Shown: one piece after another, positions 44,683-54,465 of the stretch
Layout: every line of letters begins with the position of its first letter
How positions within the stretch are numbered: position 1 is the stretch's first letter
Origin: Pseudomonadota bacterium
GTDB lineage: Bacteria; Pseudomonadota; Gammaproteobacteria; Burkholderiales; SG8-39
Direction: 5' to 3'
Assembly: GCA_947455195.1 (NCBI GenBank)
Contig: CANGMI010000002.1
Location: 383,549-447,548 of the forward strand
Length of the DNA stretch: 64,000 nucleotides
Program-made: the position numbers and the translations under genes
Notes under the pieces: model-generated
What the model saw: only the letters and a program-made list of their open reading frames with translations
Database searches by the model: none
What the model was told of the DNA's origin: nothing

Positions 44683-44759
44683 GGAGTGGTAGTTCAGTTG
44701 GTTAGAATACCGGCCTGTCACGCCGGGGGTCGCGGGTTCGAGTCCCGTCCACTCCGCCA
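44683..44759 (+). tRNA. tRNA-Asp (anticodon GTC)
   Basis: A 77-base tRNA with encoded CCA. Acceptor GGAGTGG pairs with CCACTCC; anticodon stem CCGGC/GCCGG encloses CTGTCAC, giving GTC (Asp). The T arm contains GTTCGAGTC. It has its own promoter and a terminator downstream. Confidence 0.96.
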
Positions 44760-44803
44760 ACATGCAGACATGATCGTCTCGCCGATCGCTGCGTCGGCAA
44801 CCG

Positions 44804-44837
44804 AAAGAGGCCTACCGTGAGGTGTGCCTCTTTTTTT
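44804..44837 (+). terminator. Rho-independent terminator after tRNA-Asp
   Basis: AAAGAGGC (44804-44811) pairs with GCCTCTTT (44826-44833), with a 14-base loop, and the 3' arm runs into seven T residues (44831-44837). It separates the tRNA-Asp transcript from ppiD. Confidence 0.85.
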
Positions 44838-44883
44838 ATGCCTTCTTGATCCGGGGCCTGGCGCCCTGACTGCGGGAGTCGCG

Positions 44884-46782
44884 ATGTTCGATTGGGTACG
44901 CAACAACAAGCGCATCATGCAGGTGCTGCTCGTGCTGATCGCGATTCCATTCGCCCTCTTCGGCGTCGAGTCTTATCAGCGCATGTTCAGCGGCGCCGAC
45001 GAGGCGGCGAGCGTCGATGGCAGCAAGATCACCATGGGCGAGTTCAACCGGGCCTTGCAGCAGCAACTGGACAGCTTTCGCCAGGTGCTCGGGGGCAACT
45101 TCGATGCGTCGATGTGGGATACGCCGCAGTTCCGGCAGAACGTGCTCGACGGGCTGGTGAATCAACGCATCGCCGTTCAGTACAGCCTCAAGTCGAACCT
45201 GACGGCGTCCGACCAGACCTTGCAGCAGGCTATCGCCGCTGTGCCGGCCTTTCAGGAGAACGGTGCCTTTTCGTCCCGGCGCTACAGCGAAGTGCTGCGG
45301 GCGCAGAACTACACGCCGGTACAGTTTCAGGAAGGCTTGCGTCAGGAACTGACGGTGAAGCGCCTGGTGGGTGGCATCTCCGATTCGGCCATTGTCTCGA
45401 AGGCGCTTGCCGCCCAGGCGGTCTCGCGCGCGACCGAGCAGCGGGTGGTCTCACGCAGCGTCTTCGCGCCGAAGAATTTCGTTGCGCGGGTGAGTCTCAC
45501 CGATGACGCGCTCCTCGCCTGGTACAAGGAGAATGCGAAGACGTTCGAGGTGCCTGCGCGGGCCCGTGTCGAATACGTGCTGCTCAATCAGCAGACCCTG
45601 ATGGATCAGGAGAAGGTGGATCCGGCCGAAGTTCGCAAGGCCTACGATGATCGCTTTGCCTCGGCGCTCGCGCAGCGCGCGGCGGCTCGCACCAAGGCCG
45701 AGGGCATCCTGGCCGACCTGCGTGCGCATCCTGAACGATTCGAAGACACGGCCAAGGCCCAGTCGAATGATCCGGGTTCTGCCGTGAATGGGGGCGACCT
45801 CGGCTTCTTCGGCCGCGGGTCCATGGTGAAGCCTTTCGAAGATGCAACCTTCAAGCTCAAGCCGGGACAACTCTCGGGTCTGGTCGAGACCAATTTCGGC
45901 TTCCACATCATCAAGGTGACCGGCATCAAGCCAGGTGCGGCGGGTGAGGAGCGCCAGGCCAGCCACATCCTCATCACCGCACCCGAAGGCGCGCGGGCCT
46001 TTGCCGACATGAAGGCTTCCATCGAGACCGAGTTGCGGCAACAGCGTGCTTCGGCCCGCTACGCCAAGGTGGTCGAGGAGGTGCAGAACCTGGCCGATCA
46101 GCAGAACGACACGCTCGCGCCGTTCGTCGAGAAGTTCAGGCTCGCGGCGGTCACGACCGGCTGGATCACCCGTCAGGCCGACCCGAAGCTCGGTCCGGTG
46201 GCATCCCCCAAGGTGCTCGATGTCCTGTTCAGCGACGAGTCGTTGAAGACACGACGGGCAACCGAGGCCATCGAGGCCTCACCGGGCAATATCGTGGTGG
46301 CGCGCGTGGTCGAGAGCAAGCTGTCCGAGCAACCATCGTTCGACACGGTCAGAGCTGAGGTCGTCGCACGGCTTACCCAGCGCGAGGCCGCCCGGCTGGC
46401 CCATGAGGCAGGTGCTGCTGCCCTTGCAGCGCTCAAGGCTGCGAAGAAGGACGGGGCCGCTGCGACGGTGCCAACCTGGTCAGCGGCTCAGACCCTGCAG
46501 CGCGACAAGGCGGGCTCGACCCCTGCCGAGGTGATGCGTGCCGTGTTCTCGGCCGACGCCAGCACGCTGCCCGCCTACGCTGGCGCCGATGATGTCGACG
46601 GCTACGTGGTCTATCGCATCGAGAAGGTGACCCCCGGCGCTCAGCCGTCTGCGGAGCAGCTTGCCCAGGCGGTCGAATCGATGCGTCGTGCGCTCGGGCA
46701 GGACGACCTGCGCATGTTCGTCGATGGGTTGCGTTCGCGCGCGAAGGTCGATGTGAGCACCGAGAACCTCGCACGCAAGTAG
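44884..46782 (+). CDS. ppiD: PpiD-type periplasmic chaperone with rearranged parvulin domain
   Basis: A membrane-anchored periplasmic folding factor of 632 residues. Residues 1-35 hold the cytosolic tip and a single membrane segment ([21 protein letters not shown]); a SurA-like helical region follows, with [18 protein letters not shown] parvulin-like core covers about residues 262-345 (KAEGILADL from 271, [20 protein letters not shown] from 302, FGFHIIKVT at 338). The first strand motif ASHILI, normally before KAEG, occurs at 359-364, after the core. So the domain looks circularly permuted. The C-terminal chaperone part is normal. The ATG 44884 has GGGAG upstream. The gene lies between tRNA-Asp and fabI, as in relatives. 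Confidence 0.92.
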   Translation: MFDWVRNNKRIMQVLLVLIAIPFALFGVESYQRMFSGADEAASVDGSKITMGEFNRALQQQLDSFRQVLGGNFDASMWDTPQFRQNVLDGLVNQRIAVQYSLKSNLTASDQTLQQAIAAVPAFQENGAFSSRRYSEVLRAQNYTPVQFQEGLRQELTVKRLVGGISDSAIVSKALAAQAVSRATEQRVVSRSVFAPKNFVARVSLTDDALLAWYKENAKTFEVPARARVEYVLLNQQTLMDQEKVDPAEVRKAYDDRFASALAQRAAARTKAEGILADLRAHPERFEDTAKAQSNDPGSAVNGGDLGFFGRGSMVKPFEDATFKLKPGQLSGLVETNFGFHIIKVTGIKPGAAGEERQASHILITAPEGARAFADMKASIETELRQQRASARYAKVVEEVQNLADQQNDTLAPFVEKFRLAAVTTGWITRQADPKLGPVASPKVLDVLFSDESLKTRRATEAIEASPGNIVVARVVESKLSEQPSFDTVRAEVVARLTQREAARLAHEAGAAALAALKAAKKDGAAATVPTWSAAQTLQRDKAGSTPAEVMRAVFSADASTLPAYAGADDVDGYVVYRIEKVTPGAQPSAEQLAQAVESMRRALGQDDLRMFVDGLRSRAKVDVSTENLARK

Positions 46783-46829
46783 TCGTCAGGGCCAGGTTCC
46801 CCGCCGATCGGCGACCTGGCGGCGGCTCC

Positions 46830-47627
46830 CTACTCGGCTGCGCCCAGGTCCATGCCGCCCATCACGTTGCGGAATCCGCAGTCGACGTAGGTGATTTCGC
46901 CGGTCACCGCCGCTGCGAGGTCTGACAGGAGAAAGGCCGCCACGTTCCCGACATCGTCGATGGTGACATTGCGACGCAGCGGTGCGTTTTCCTCGACGAA
47001 TTTCAGAATCTTGCGAAAGCCGCCGATGCCACTTGCAGCCAGCGTCCTGATCGGGCCTGCCGAGATGCCATTGACGCGGATGCCCTGGGGCCCCAGGCTC
47101 GCGGCTGCGTAACGAACAGCAGCTTCAAGGCTTGCCTTGGCAAGACCCATGGTGTTGTAGTTCGGCACGACCCGCTCGGCGCCGAGGTAGCTCAGCGTCA
47201 CCAGTGCGCCCTTGCGCCCCTGCATGAGCGGGTGGGCCGCCTTGGCGAGTGCGGCAAAGCTGTACGAACTCACGTCGTGCGCGACGCGGAACGCTTCACG
47301 CGAGATGCCATCGAGGAAGTCTCCGGCAATCGCCTCGCGTGGGGCAAACGCGATGGCGTGCACCAGACCATCCAGCCCATCCCAGTGCTCGCCGATCTGA
47401 CCGAATGCGCGGGCGATGTCTTCGTCGTTCGAGACATCACACTGGAAGCAGGCTTCTGCATCGAGTTCGTCGGCCAGACCCTTGATGCGGGCTTCGAAGT
47501 CGGCGTGCTGATAGGTGAGCGCAATCTGCGCGCCTTCGCGTCGGCAGGCGCGCGCGATGCCATAGGAGATCGACCGATTGCTCAGAAGACCGGTAACCAG
47601 AATCCGCTTGCCGTCCAGAAAGCCCAT
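46830..47627 (-). CDS. fabI: Enoyl-[acyl-carrier-protein] reductase FabI
   Basis: FabI performs the last reduction of each fatty-acid elongation cycle with NADH. The 265 residues have the modified Rossmann loop GLLSNRSISYGIA, the catalytic Y-x6-K as YNTMGLAK, SYLGAERVVPNYN and the ISAGPIRTLAASGI substrate loop. The start ATG 47627 gives the family N-terminus GFLDGKRILVTG. It is convergent with ppiD and divergent from the peptide transporter. Confidence 0.96.
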   Translation of the reverse strand: MGFLDGKRILVTGLLSNRSISYGIARACRREGAQIALTYQHADFEARIKGLADELDAEACFQCDVSNDEDIARAFGQIGEHWDGLDGLVHAIAFAPREAIAGDFLDGISREAFRVAHDVSSYSFAALAKAAHPLMQGRKGALVTLSYLGAERVVPNYNTMGLAKASLEAAVRYAAASLGPQGIRVNGISAGPIRTLAASGIGGFRKILKFVEENAPLRRNVTIDDVGNVAAFLLSDLAAAVTGEITYVDCGFRNVMGGMDLGAAE

Positions 47628-47655
47628 GGTGTCGCATCCACGTTGAGATCTCCGG

Positions 47656-47661
47656 ATTATA
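47656..47661 (-). promoter_or_regulatory. -10 element of fabI
   Basis: On the minus strand 47661-47656 reads TATAAT, placing the transcript start about 22 bp before the fabI ATG. No good -35 was found. Confidence 0.5.
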
Positions 47662-47732
47662 GAGAGCGGCGGCCGCTCGCGCCTGCGCGGGGTGGACAGG
47701 TGGGCGAGTGTTGCGTCCCGTCGGGCATGGGC

Positions 47733-47738
47733 TACACT
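47733..47738 (+). promoter_or_regulatory. -10-like element just upstream of the peptide-binding protein gene
   Basis: TACACT lies 7 bp before the ATG at 47746, with no Shine-Dalgarno sequence between, suggesting a leaderless or nearly leaderless transcript. Confidence 0.35.
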
Positions 47739-47745
47739 CGTTCTC

Positions 47746-49995
47746 ATGCTCATTCCATCGATCCTGCGCTGGTTTGCCACCTGCTTGTCGGGTCATCGTG
47801 TTCCAGCGGGTCTGTGTCTGGCCCTTCTGGGGTTGCTGGTGGGTGGCTGCGACTCGGTCTGGAACGACCCCTATCCCGCCGCCGAGCGGGGCGCAAACAT
47901 TCTCTACAGTTCCTTTGTCGATCGCCCCAAGACCCTCGATCCGGCACGGGCCTATGCCGAGGACGAGTGGGCCTTCATCCAGCAGATCTATGTGCCGCCA
48001 CTTCAGTACCATTACCTCAAGCGCCCCTATGAGCTGGTGCCGCACGGGGCCGCACAGATGCCCCAGGTGCGTTACTTCGATGAACGGGGCAAGCCCCTGC
48101 CCGACGACGCCGCCCAGAAGGACATTGCCTGGAGCGAGTACGAGATTCATGTGCGCCCGGGCATGCGCTTCCAGCCTCATCCGGCCTTCGCCGTCGACGC
48201 GGGCGGGCGGTCCCGCTATCTGACACTCGATGCTGGTGCGGTCGGACGCTACCGGACACTGGCCGATTTCGAGGCAACCGGGACGCGGGAAGTGACCGCC
48301 GAGGACTATGTCTACCAGATCCGCCGCCTCGCGCATCCGCGCCTCACCTCGCCGATCTTCGGCCATATCGCACACTACATCGAGGGGCTCGATGCGCTTG
48401 GCAAGCGCCTTGCCACCGACTATGCCAAGGCGGTCGCCGACTATCAGGCCACGCATGGCAAGGCCGATCCGGGCTATCCCTGGATCGACCTGCGCGACTA
48501 TCCACTCGCCGGTGTCACGGTTGTCGATCGCTACACCTACCGTATCCGGGTGCGCGGCGTGTATCCCCAGTTCGTCTATTGGCTGGCCATGCCTTTCTTC
48601 GCCCCGATGGCCGTCGAGGCCGAGCAGTTCTATGCCCAGCGTGGCATGAACAACGGTCGCAATCTCACCCTCGACTGGTACCCGGTGGGCTCCGGGCCCT
48701 ACATGCTCACGGTCAACAATCCGAATGCGCGCATGGTGCTCGAGCGCAATCCGAACTTTGCCGGCGAAACCTATCCGGCCGAGGGGGCTCCGGGTGACGA
48801 GGCGCGCGGCCTGCTCGCGGATGCGGGCAAGCCCATCCCGTTCATCGAGCGGGTGGTCTTCTCGCGCGAGAAGGAGTCGATTCCGCTCTGGAACAAGTTT
48901 CTGCAGGGCTACTACGATCGCTCCGGTATCGCTTCCGATACCTTCGACCAGGCGGTCAGTGTCGGTTTCGAGGGGCAGGCCAGTCTCACCGATGAGATGA
49001 AGGCCAAGGGCATCGCATTGCAGACATCGGTCGCCACCAGCACTTTCTATCTCGCGTTCAATTTTCTCGACCCGGTAGTGGGTGGCGAGAGCGATGCGGC
49101 GCGCCATCTGCGGCAGGCACTCTCGATTGCGGTCGACTGGGAGGAGTACATCGCCATCTTCGCGAACGGTCGTGGCATTGCCGGCATGGGCCCGTTGCCG
49201 CCCGGCATCTTCGGGTTCGTCGAGGGCGAGGCCGGGGTGAACCGCACGGTGTACGACTGGGTTGACGGAAAGCCGAGGCGCAAGTCCCTCGACGAGGCGC
49301 GCCACCTGCTCGCCCAAGCCGGGTTCCCCAACGGGCGTGATGCAAAGTCCGGTGCACCGCTCGTGCTCTACCTCGATACGGTCAGTCGTGGCCCCGAATC
49401 GAAGTCGGTGCTCGACTGGTACCGACGCCAGTTTGCCAAGCTCGACATCCAGCTCGAGGTGCGCCTCACCGACTGGAACCGATTCCAGGAGAAGATCCGT
49501 CAGGGGCGTACGCAGCTTTTCTTTCTCGGCTGGAATGCCGATTATCCCGACCCGGAGAACTTCATGTTCCTCCTCTACGGTCCGCAGGCCCGGGCTCAGG
49601 GCGGCGGGGAGAACGCAGCCAACTACCGCAATGCAACCTACGATGCGATGTTCCAGCGCATGCAGGCGATGCCCAACGGGCCCGAGCGTCAGGCGATCAT
49701 TACCGATATGGTTCATCTGCTGCAGGCTGACGCGCCCTGGATCTGGGGGTTCCACCCGAAGGATTACAGTCTCGTCCACGACTGGGTCTTCAATCTCAAG
49801 CCGAGCAAGATGGGTCAGAACGGATTGAAGTACCTGCGCATCGACGCCGAGCGGCGTGAGGCCCAGCGCAGCCAGTGGAATCAACCGGTGCGCTGGCCCC
49901 TGGTGGTGCTGCTCCTCGCGCTTGTGTTCTCGGCAGGACTTGCGCGTCGGGCCTGGCGCCGGCGCGATCTGCGTCTTGGACGAGCGGGGACATGA
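47746..49995 (+). CDS. Peptide-type ABC substrate-binding protein, lipobox plus C-terminal membrane segment
   Basis: A family 5 extracellular solute-binding protein (YejA/OppA-like) of 749 residues, longer than usual. The N-terminus ends in a lipobox VGGC (Cys35). The binding fold is visible from FVDRPKTLDPARAY through DWYPVGSGPYMLTVNNPNARMVLERNPNF and RQALSIAVDWEEYI to LFFLGWNADYPDPENFMFLLYGP. Unusually, the last 40 residues contain a hydrophobic segment (WPLVVLLLALVFSAGLA) followed by many Arg, as for a membrane anchor. It precedes two permeases and a double ATPase, making a complete importer, likely for peptides or peptide-like antibiotics. ATGA overlap with the permease. Confidence 0.9.
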   Translation: MLIPSILRWFATCLSGHRVPAGLCLALLGLLVGGCDSVWNDPYPAAERGANILYSSFVDRPKTLDPARAYAEDEWAFIQQIYVPPLQYHYLKRPYELVPHGAAQMPQVRYFDERGKPLPDDAAQKDIAWSEYEIHVRPGMRFQPHPAFAVDAGGRSRYLTLDAGAVGRYRTLADFEATGTREVTAEDYVYQIRRLAHPRLTSPIFGHIAHYIEGLDALGKRLATDYAKAVADYQATHGKADPGYPWIDLRDYPLAGVTVVDRYTYRIRVRGVYPQFVYWLAMPFFAPMAVEAEQFYAQRGMNNGRNLTLDWYPVGSGPYMLTVNNPNARMVLERNPNFAGETYPAEGAPGDEARGLLADAGKPIPFIERVVFSREKESIPLWNKFLQGYYDRSGIASDTFDQAVSVGFEGQASLTDEMKAKGIALQTSVATSTFYLAFNFLDPVVGGESDAARHLRQALSIAVDWEEYIAIFANGRGIAGMGPLPPGIFGFVEGEAGVNRTVYDWVDGKPRRKSLDEARHLLAQAGFPNGRDAKSGAPLVLYLDTVSRGPESKSVLDWYRRQFAKLDIQLEVRLTDWNRFQEKIRQGRTQLFFLGWNADYPDPENFMFLLYGPQARAQGGGENAANYRNATYDAMFQRMQAMPNGPERQAIITDMVHLLQADAPWIWGFHPKDYSLVHDWVFNLKPSKMGQNGLKYLRIDAERREAQRSQWNQPVRWPLVVLLLALVFSAGLARRAWRRRDLRLGRAGT

Positions 49996-50969
49996 CCAGC
50001 TATCTTCTTCGGCGACTGGTCTACGCACTGGTCATCCTGCTGGCGGTGAACCTCCTCACCTTCATGCTGTTCTTCGTGGTGAACACGCCCGATGACATGG
50101 CACGCATGCAACTCGGGAGCAAGCGCGTCACCCCGGAGGCCATCGAGCGGTGGAAACAGGAAAAGGGCTACGACAAGCCGCGCTGGCACAACCCCGAGGC
50201 GCCGGGCATCGAGCAGTTCACCCGCACCATCTTCTTCGAGAAGTCGGTCCGGCTCTTTCTCTTCGAATTCGGCAATGACATCGACGGCCGCAGCATCCGC
50301 GGTGAAATTCTCGACCGCGCCGGGCCCAGCCTGGCGCTTGCGGTGCCGGTCTTCCTGGTCGGCCTCGCGCTCAACGTCACCTTCGCTCTCGCAATGGCGC
50401 TGTTTCGCGCAAGCGTGCTGGACCTGTGGGGCGTGGTGGTCTGCATCGCCCTCATGTCGATCTCGAGCCTTTTCTACATCATCAGTGGTCAGTATCTCGT
50501 GAGCAAGGCCTTTGCACTGGTGCCGATATCGGGCTTCAGTGGCGGTTGGGATGCCTTGCGTTTTCTTGCCCTGCCGATACTGGTGGGTGTCGCGGCGGGC
50601 ATCGGCAGCGGCACCCGGTTCTACCGCACGCTCTTTCTCGAGGAGATGGGGCGCGACTATGTGCGCACCGCCCGTGCCAAAGGGCTTCCCGAGTCGGCCG
50701 TGATGTTCCGACACGTCCTCCGGAACGCGTTGATCCCGATCCTTACCGGCGTCGTGGCCGTCATTCCGACCCTTTTCATGGGCAGTCTCATCGCCGAGTC
50801 GTTCTTTGGCGTGCCGGGCCTCGGGAGCTACACGATCGATGCCATCCAGTCGCAGGACTTCTCGGTGGTCCGTTCGATGGTCTACCTCGGATCGGTGCTC
50901 TATATCGTGGGTCTGGTACTCACTGACATCTCCTACACGCTGGTCGACCCGAGGGTGCGCTTCGAGTGA
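49992..50969 (+). CDS. Peptide ABC transporter permease (YejB-like)
   Basis: A family 1 peptide permease of 325 residues with about six membrane segments. The first segment LVYALVILLAVNLLTFMLFF is followed by a periplasmic loop of roughly 90 residues, and the coupling block DYVRTARAKGLPESAVMFRHVLRNALIPILT is intact. TDISYTLVDPRVRF at the C-terminus is typical. ATG 49992 overlaps the binding-protein stop; its own stop overlaps the next permease start (GTGA). Confidence 0.93.
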   Translation: MTSYLLRRLVYALVILLAVNLLTFMLFFVVNTPDDMARMQLGSKRVTPEAIERWKQEKGYDKPRWHNPEAPGIEQFTRTIFFEKSVRLFLFEFGNDIDGRSIRGEILDRAGPSLALAVPVFLVGLALNVTFALAMALFRASVLDLWGVVVCIALMSISSLFYIISGQYLVSKAFALVPISGFSGGWDALRFLALPILVGVAAGIGSGTRFYRTLFLEEMGRDYVRTARAKGLPESAVMFRHVLRNALIPILTGVVAVIPTLFMGSLIAESFFGVPGLGSYTIDAIQSQDFSVVRSMVYLGSVLYIVGLVLTDISYTLVDPRVRFE

Positions 50970-52405
50970 AGATCGTTCTGCTCTGGTCGGATGGTCTGTT
51001 GTGGGGGCTCGTGCTCGTCGGGCTGCTCCTCGTGACGCAGGTGCGACGACATGAGCATCTGGCCGTGCCGTGGCGTCGCGTCGGGCAGAGTCGGGTCGCG
51101 ATGGCCTGTCTGCCGGTGCTCCTCTTCTTTGTGTGCGTGGGGCTGCTCGACTCGATGCATTTCAGGCCGCAGCTCGAGCGTGCCCCGGGTGCTGCCGCGT
51201 CGCCCGGTACTGCTGTGGCTGCGCCAGCGGCGCCGGTCTATTCGGTCGAGGTGCTGAGCGCACTCGACCAGGTGCTGAAAACCCTGCGTGCCTCGCGTGA
51301 GCGCACCTACTCGGCGCCACTTGCAACCCACGCCTATGTGAAGGAATCGATCGACCGCCCCGATGGGACCACCGTGCGCGAGTTTCCTCGCCTTGCGCAC
51401 GCCGGGATGGGCCTGGCCGCGCCAGTGACCCCGGCGAGCGTGGCCGCCGACCTGCTCGAGCGCGGCGCAATCGGCGCGCTGGCAGGGGGGGGCGGATGGA
51501 TGCTTGTCATGCTGCTGCTTGCCTGGGTGGTGCGAGGGGAGGGGGGGCTGCTGGCCATCGTCCGCGACACCACGTCGTTGCGCTGGCGCGCGGCACTTGC
51601 GGCACTTCTCGTCCTCCTTGTCGTGACGGGTGTGCTGGGTGCCTGGGCACTCGAGTACCACGTTCTGGGCACCGACAAGGTGGGGCAGGATGTCCTCTAC
51701 CTCGCCTTGAAGAGCGTACGCACTGCGCTCGTCATCGGCACGCTCACGACGGTGGTGATGCTGCCGCTTGCGCTTGCTCTGGGCATTGCCGCAGGCTATC
51801 TGCAGGGCTGGGTCGATGATGCGGTGCAGTTCGTCTACACCACGCTCAATTCGATTCCGTCAGTGCTTCTCATCGCGGCGGCGGTGCTCCTCATGCAGGT
51901 CTTCATCGATGGTCATGCCGATCTCTTCCAGACCACCGCCGAGCGGGCCGATCTCAGGCTGCTCTTTCTGTGCGTGATTCTGGGGCTGACGTCCTGGACC
52001 GGGCTGGCGCGGTTGCTGCGCGCCGAAGCGCTCAAGTTGCGTGAACTCGAATACGTGCAGGCCGCCCGTGCGCTCGGGGTATCGTCCCTCGGCATCATGG
52101 CAGGCCACGTCGCGCGCAACGCCATGCATCTGGCGATCATCACGCTCGCGATGGAGTTCAGCGGGCTCGTGCTTGCCGAGGCGGTGCTGTCCTACATCGG
52201 CGTCGGGGTCGATCCGTCCATGATCAGTTTTGGCAGCATGATCAATGCTGCGCGGCTCGAGCTGTCGCGCGAGCCTGCCGTCTGGTGGTCGCTCGCGGCC
52301 GCGTTCAGTTTCATGTTCGTGCTGGTGCTCGCGGCCAACCTGCTCGCCGACGCCGTGCGCGATGCCTTCGATCCGCGGGTGGCTGGTTTGCGAGGTGCGC
52401 GATGA
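50966..52405 (+). CDS. Peptide ABC transporter permease (YejE-like) with long N-terminal part
   Basis: A second permease of 479 residues, about 130 longer than usual for the class. Two hydrophobic segments (about 8-24 and 47-62) are followed by a soluble stretch of some 110 residues rich in Ala, Pro and Arg, another membrane segment (about 172-190), and then the standard OppC-like core with LGTDKVGQDVL, the coupling block EYVQAARALGVSSLGIMAGHVARNAMHLAI and DAFDPR at the end. The GTG start at 50966 overlaps the upstream stop. Confidence 0.91.
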   Translation: MKIVLLWSDGLLWGLVLVGLLLVTQVRRHEHLAVPWRRVGQSRVAMACLPVLLFFVCVGLLDSMHFRPQLERAPGAAASPGTAVAAPAAPVYSVEVLSALDQVLKTLRASRERTYSAPLATHAYVKESIDRPDGTTVREFPRLAHAGMGLAAPVTPASVAADLLERGAIGALAGGGGWMLVMLLLAWVVRGEGGLLAIVRDTTSLRWRAALAALLVLLVVTGVLGAWALEYHVLGTDKVGQDVLYLALKSVRTALVIGTLTTVVMLPLALALGIAAGYLQGWVDDAVQFVYTTLNSIPSVLLIAAAVLLMQVFIDGHADLFQTTAERADLRLLFLCVILGLTSWTGLARLLRAEALKLRELEYVQAARALGVSSLGIMAGHVARNAMHLAIITLAMEFSGLVLAEAVLSYIGVGVDPSMISFGSMINAARLELSREPAVWWSLAAAFSFMFVLVLAANLLADAVRDAFDPRVAGLRGAR

Positions 52406-54465
52406 GTTCGCCCCTGTTGCGTGTCGAGGGTCTGGTCACGACGGTCGAGAACGGCTCGGGGCCGCGCGTGCCAGTCATCGATGGTGTGAGTTTCGATGTG
52501 CGCCGGGGCGAGACGCTCGCGCTGGTGGGCGAATCGGGGTGCGGCAAGAGCATGACCGCGTTGTCGCTGGTGCGCCTGTTGCCCGACGCGGCCCAGGCCG
52601 TGGCCGGTCGTGTGCTGCTCGAGGGGGTTGACCTGCTCGGGTTGCCCGAGGCTGCGATGCGCGATGTACGGGGTCGGCGCATGGCCATGATCTTCCAGGA
52701 GCCAGGCACCAGCCTCAACCCGGTGCTCACGCTGGGTGAGCAGATCGGCGAGGTGCTGCGTCGACACGCCGACCCGGGCTCGCGGGCCACCGAGCGGTCG
52801 CGCGTCATCGAACTGCTTCAGTCGGTGGGCATCGCCGAACCCGCGCAACGGGTCGACGAATACCCGTTTCAGCTCTCCGGCGGCATGCGCCAGCGCGCCA
52901 TGATCGCGATGGCGCTGGCGCTCGAGCCCGATGTGCTCATTGCCGACGAACCGACCACCGCGCTCGATGTGACCATACAGGCCCAGGTGCTCGAGTTGCT
53001 GCGTGACCTGCAGCGCAGGCGGGGTACCGCCATCGTCCTCATCACCCACGACCTCGGGGTGGTGGCCAGCATGGCCGACCGCATTGGCGTGATGTACGCC
53101 GGGCAACTGGTCGAAGTGGCGACTCGCAAGGCGTTTCTGAGCGGCGCCCTGCATCCGTACTCACGCAAGCTCCTGGCGGCGATTCCTGCCTTTGCCCGCC
53201 GGGCCGACGGGCTCGCCGTCATCCGGGGACAAGTACCTGCACCCGGCACGGTCTGGTCTGGCTGTCGTTTCGCCGATCGGTGCGAGGAGGTTCTGAGCAG
53301 TTGTCGAGACGCCTTGCCCACCCTCATCGGGGATGCCGAGCGGCATGCGGTGCGGTGTTTTCGTGCGGTACTGGGCGAGGGGGTCGACCTCCCCGCAGCC
53401 GATCCGACCCTCATGCTGCGCGAGGGCGAGGTCAGGCGTGATGCCATCGTAGCCGAAGCGCTGCACGCCGCTGCACAACCCGACGCGCGCAAGCCCTTGC
53501 TGGTTCTCGAGGGGCTCCGGGTCCACTTCCCGATCAGGCGTGGACTGTTGCGTCGCACCGTCGGTCATGTGCGCGCTGTCGACGGGGTGAGCCTCGAGAT
53601 CGGGCGTGGTCAGACCCTTGCACTGGTCGGTGAGTCTGGCTGCGGAAAGACGACGGTCGGCAAGGCCATACTCGGGCTCACCGCTGCCACGGCTGGCCGC
53701 GTCTGCTTCGATGGTGAAGATCTCGCTCAGCTCGGGCGTTCGGCGCTGCGCCGGTACAGGCGCCGGGTCCAGATCGTGTTTCAGGATCCGTTTGGCTCGC
53801 TCGACCCGCGCATGCAGGTGAGCGAACTCGTGAAGGAAGGGCTGCGTGCGCAGTCGATCGGCATCAGCGAGGCTGAGCGCGATGCGCGGGTGCGCCGGTT
53901 GCTTGATCAGGTGGGGCTGCCTGCCTCGGCCATGCGTCGTTATCCCCATGAATTCTCCGGCGGGCAACGTCAGCGCCTGGCGATTGCGCGGGCGCTGGCG
54001 GTCGAGCCTGACCTCATCGTCTGCGACGAGCCCACCAGTGCGCTCGACGTGTCGGTGCAGGCCCAGGTGCTCAATCTCTTGCGCGAGCTGCAGCGTGCGC
54101 TCGGACTGTCGTATCTCTTCATCACGCACAATCTGGCCGCAGTGGAGTTCATCGCCGACCGGGTTGCGGTGATGTACCTGGGGCGCATCGTTGAAGAGGG
54201 AGCGGTGCAGGCGGTGCTGCGTGATCCACGCCACCCCTACACCCAGGCGCTGCTCTCGGCGGTACCGGGGGTGGGCGAGCAGTCCGACCGAATCGTGCTT
54301 GCCGGCGAGATTCCCTCGCCGGTGAATCCACCCTCGGGGTGCAGCTTCCATCCGCGCTGCCCGAAGGCCCAGCCTGCCTGCCGTGAACAGGTGCCCAACG
54401 CCATCAGGCTGGCTGACGACCATTACGCTGCCTGCCAGCTGCTCGCGCCGCGTTCAGCCTTGTGA
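52402..54465 (+). CDS. Peptide ABC transporter double ATP-binding protein (YejF-like)
   Basis: Two fused ATPase domains in 687 residues, as in YejF. Domain 1: Walker [10 protein letters not shown], signature [12 protein letters not shown], Walker [12 protein letters not shown]. Domain 2: [33 protein letters not shown]. Each has an oligopeptide-transporter C-terminal motif, with Cys-rich GCRFADRC and [18 protein letters not shown] 52402 overlaps the permease stop by 4 bp. Together with the three upstream genes it forms a YejABEF-like importer; family substrates include microcin C and dipeptides. The 3' end overlaps mltD by 12 bp. Confidence 0.94.
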   Translation: MSSPLLRVEGLVTTVENGSGPRVPVIDGVSFDVRRGETLALVGESGCGKSMTALSLVRLLPDAAQAVAGRVLLEGVDLLGLPEAAMRDVRGRRMAMIFQEPGTSLNPVLTLGEQIGEVLRRHADPGSRATERSRVIELLQSVGIAEPAQRVDEYPFQLSGGMRQRAMIAMALALEPDVLIADEPTTALDVTIQAQVLELLRDLQRRRGTAIVLITHDLGVVASMADRIGVMYAGQLVEVATRKAFLSGALHPYSRKLLAAIPAFARRADGLAVIRGQVPAPGTVWSGCRFADRCEEVLSSCRDALPTLIGDAERHAVRCFRAVLGEGVDLPAADPTLMLREGEVRRDAIVAEALHAAAQPDARKPLLVLEGLRVHFPIRRGLLRRTVGHVRAVDGVSLEIGRGQTLALVGESGCGKTTVGKAILGLTAATAGRVCFDGEDLAQLGRSALRRYRRRVQIVFQDPFGSLDPRMQVSELVKEGLRAQSIGISEAERDARVRRLLDQVGLPASAMRRYPHEFSGGQRQRLAIARALAVEPDLIVCDEPTSALDVSVQAQVLNLLRELQRALGLSYLFITHNLAAVEFIADRVAVMYLGRIVEEGAVQAVLRDPRHPYTQALLSAVPGVGEQSDRIVLAGEIPSPVNPPSGCSFHPRCPKAQPACREQVPNAIRLADDHYAACQLLAPRSAL

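Noticed and set aside
47437-50028. Minus-strand open frame of 863 codons
   Set aside because: Antisense of the peptide-binding protein gene and part of fabI; no conserved motifs.
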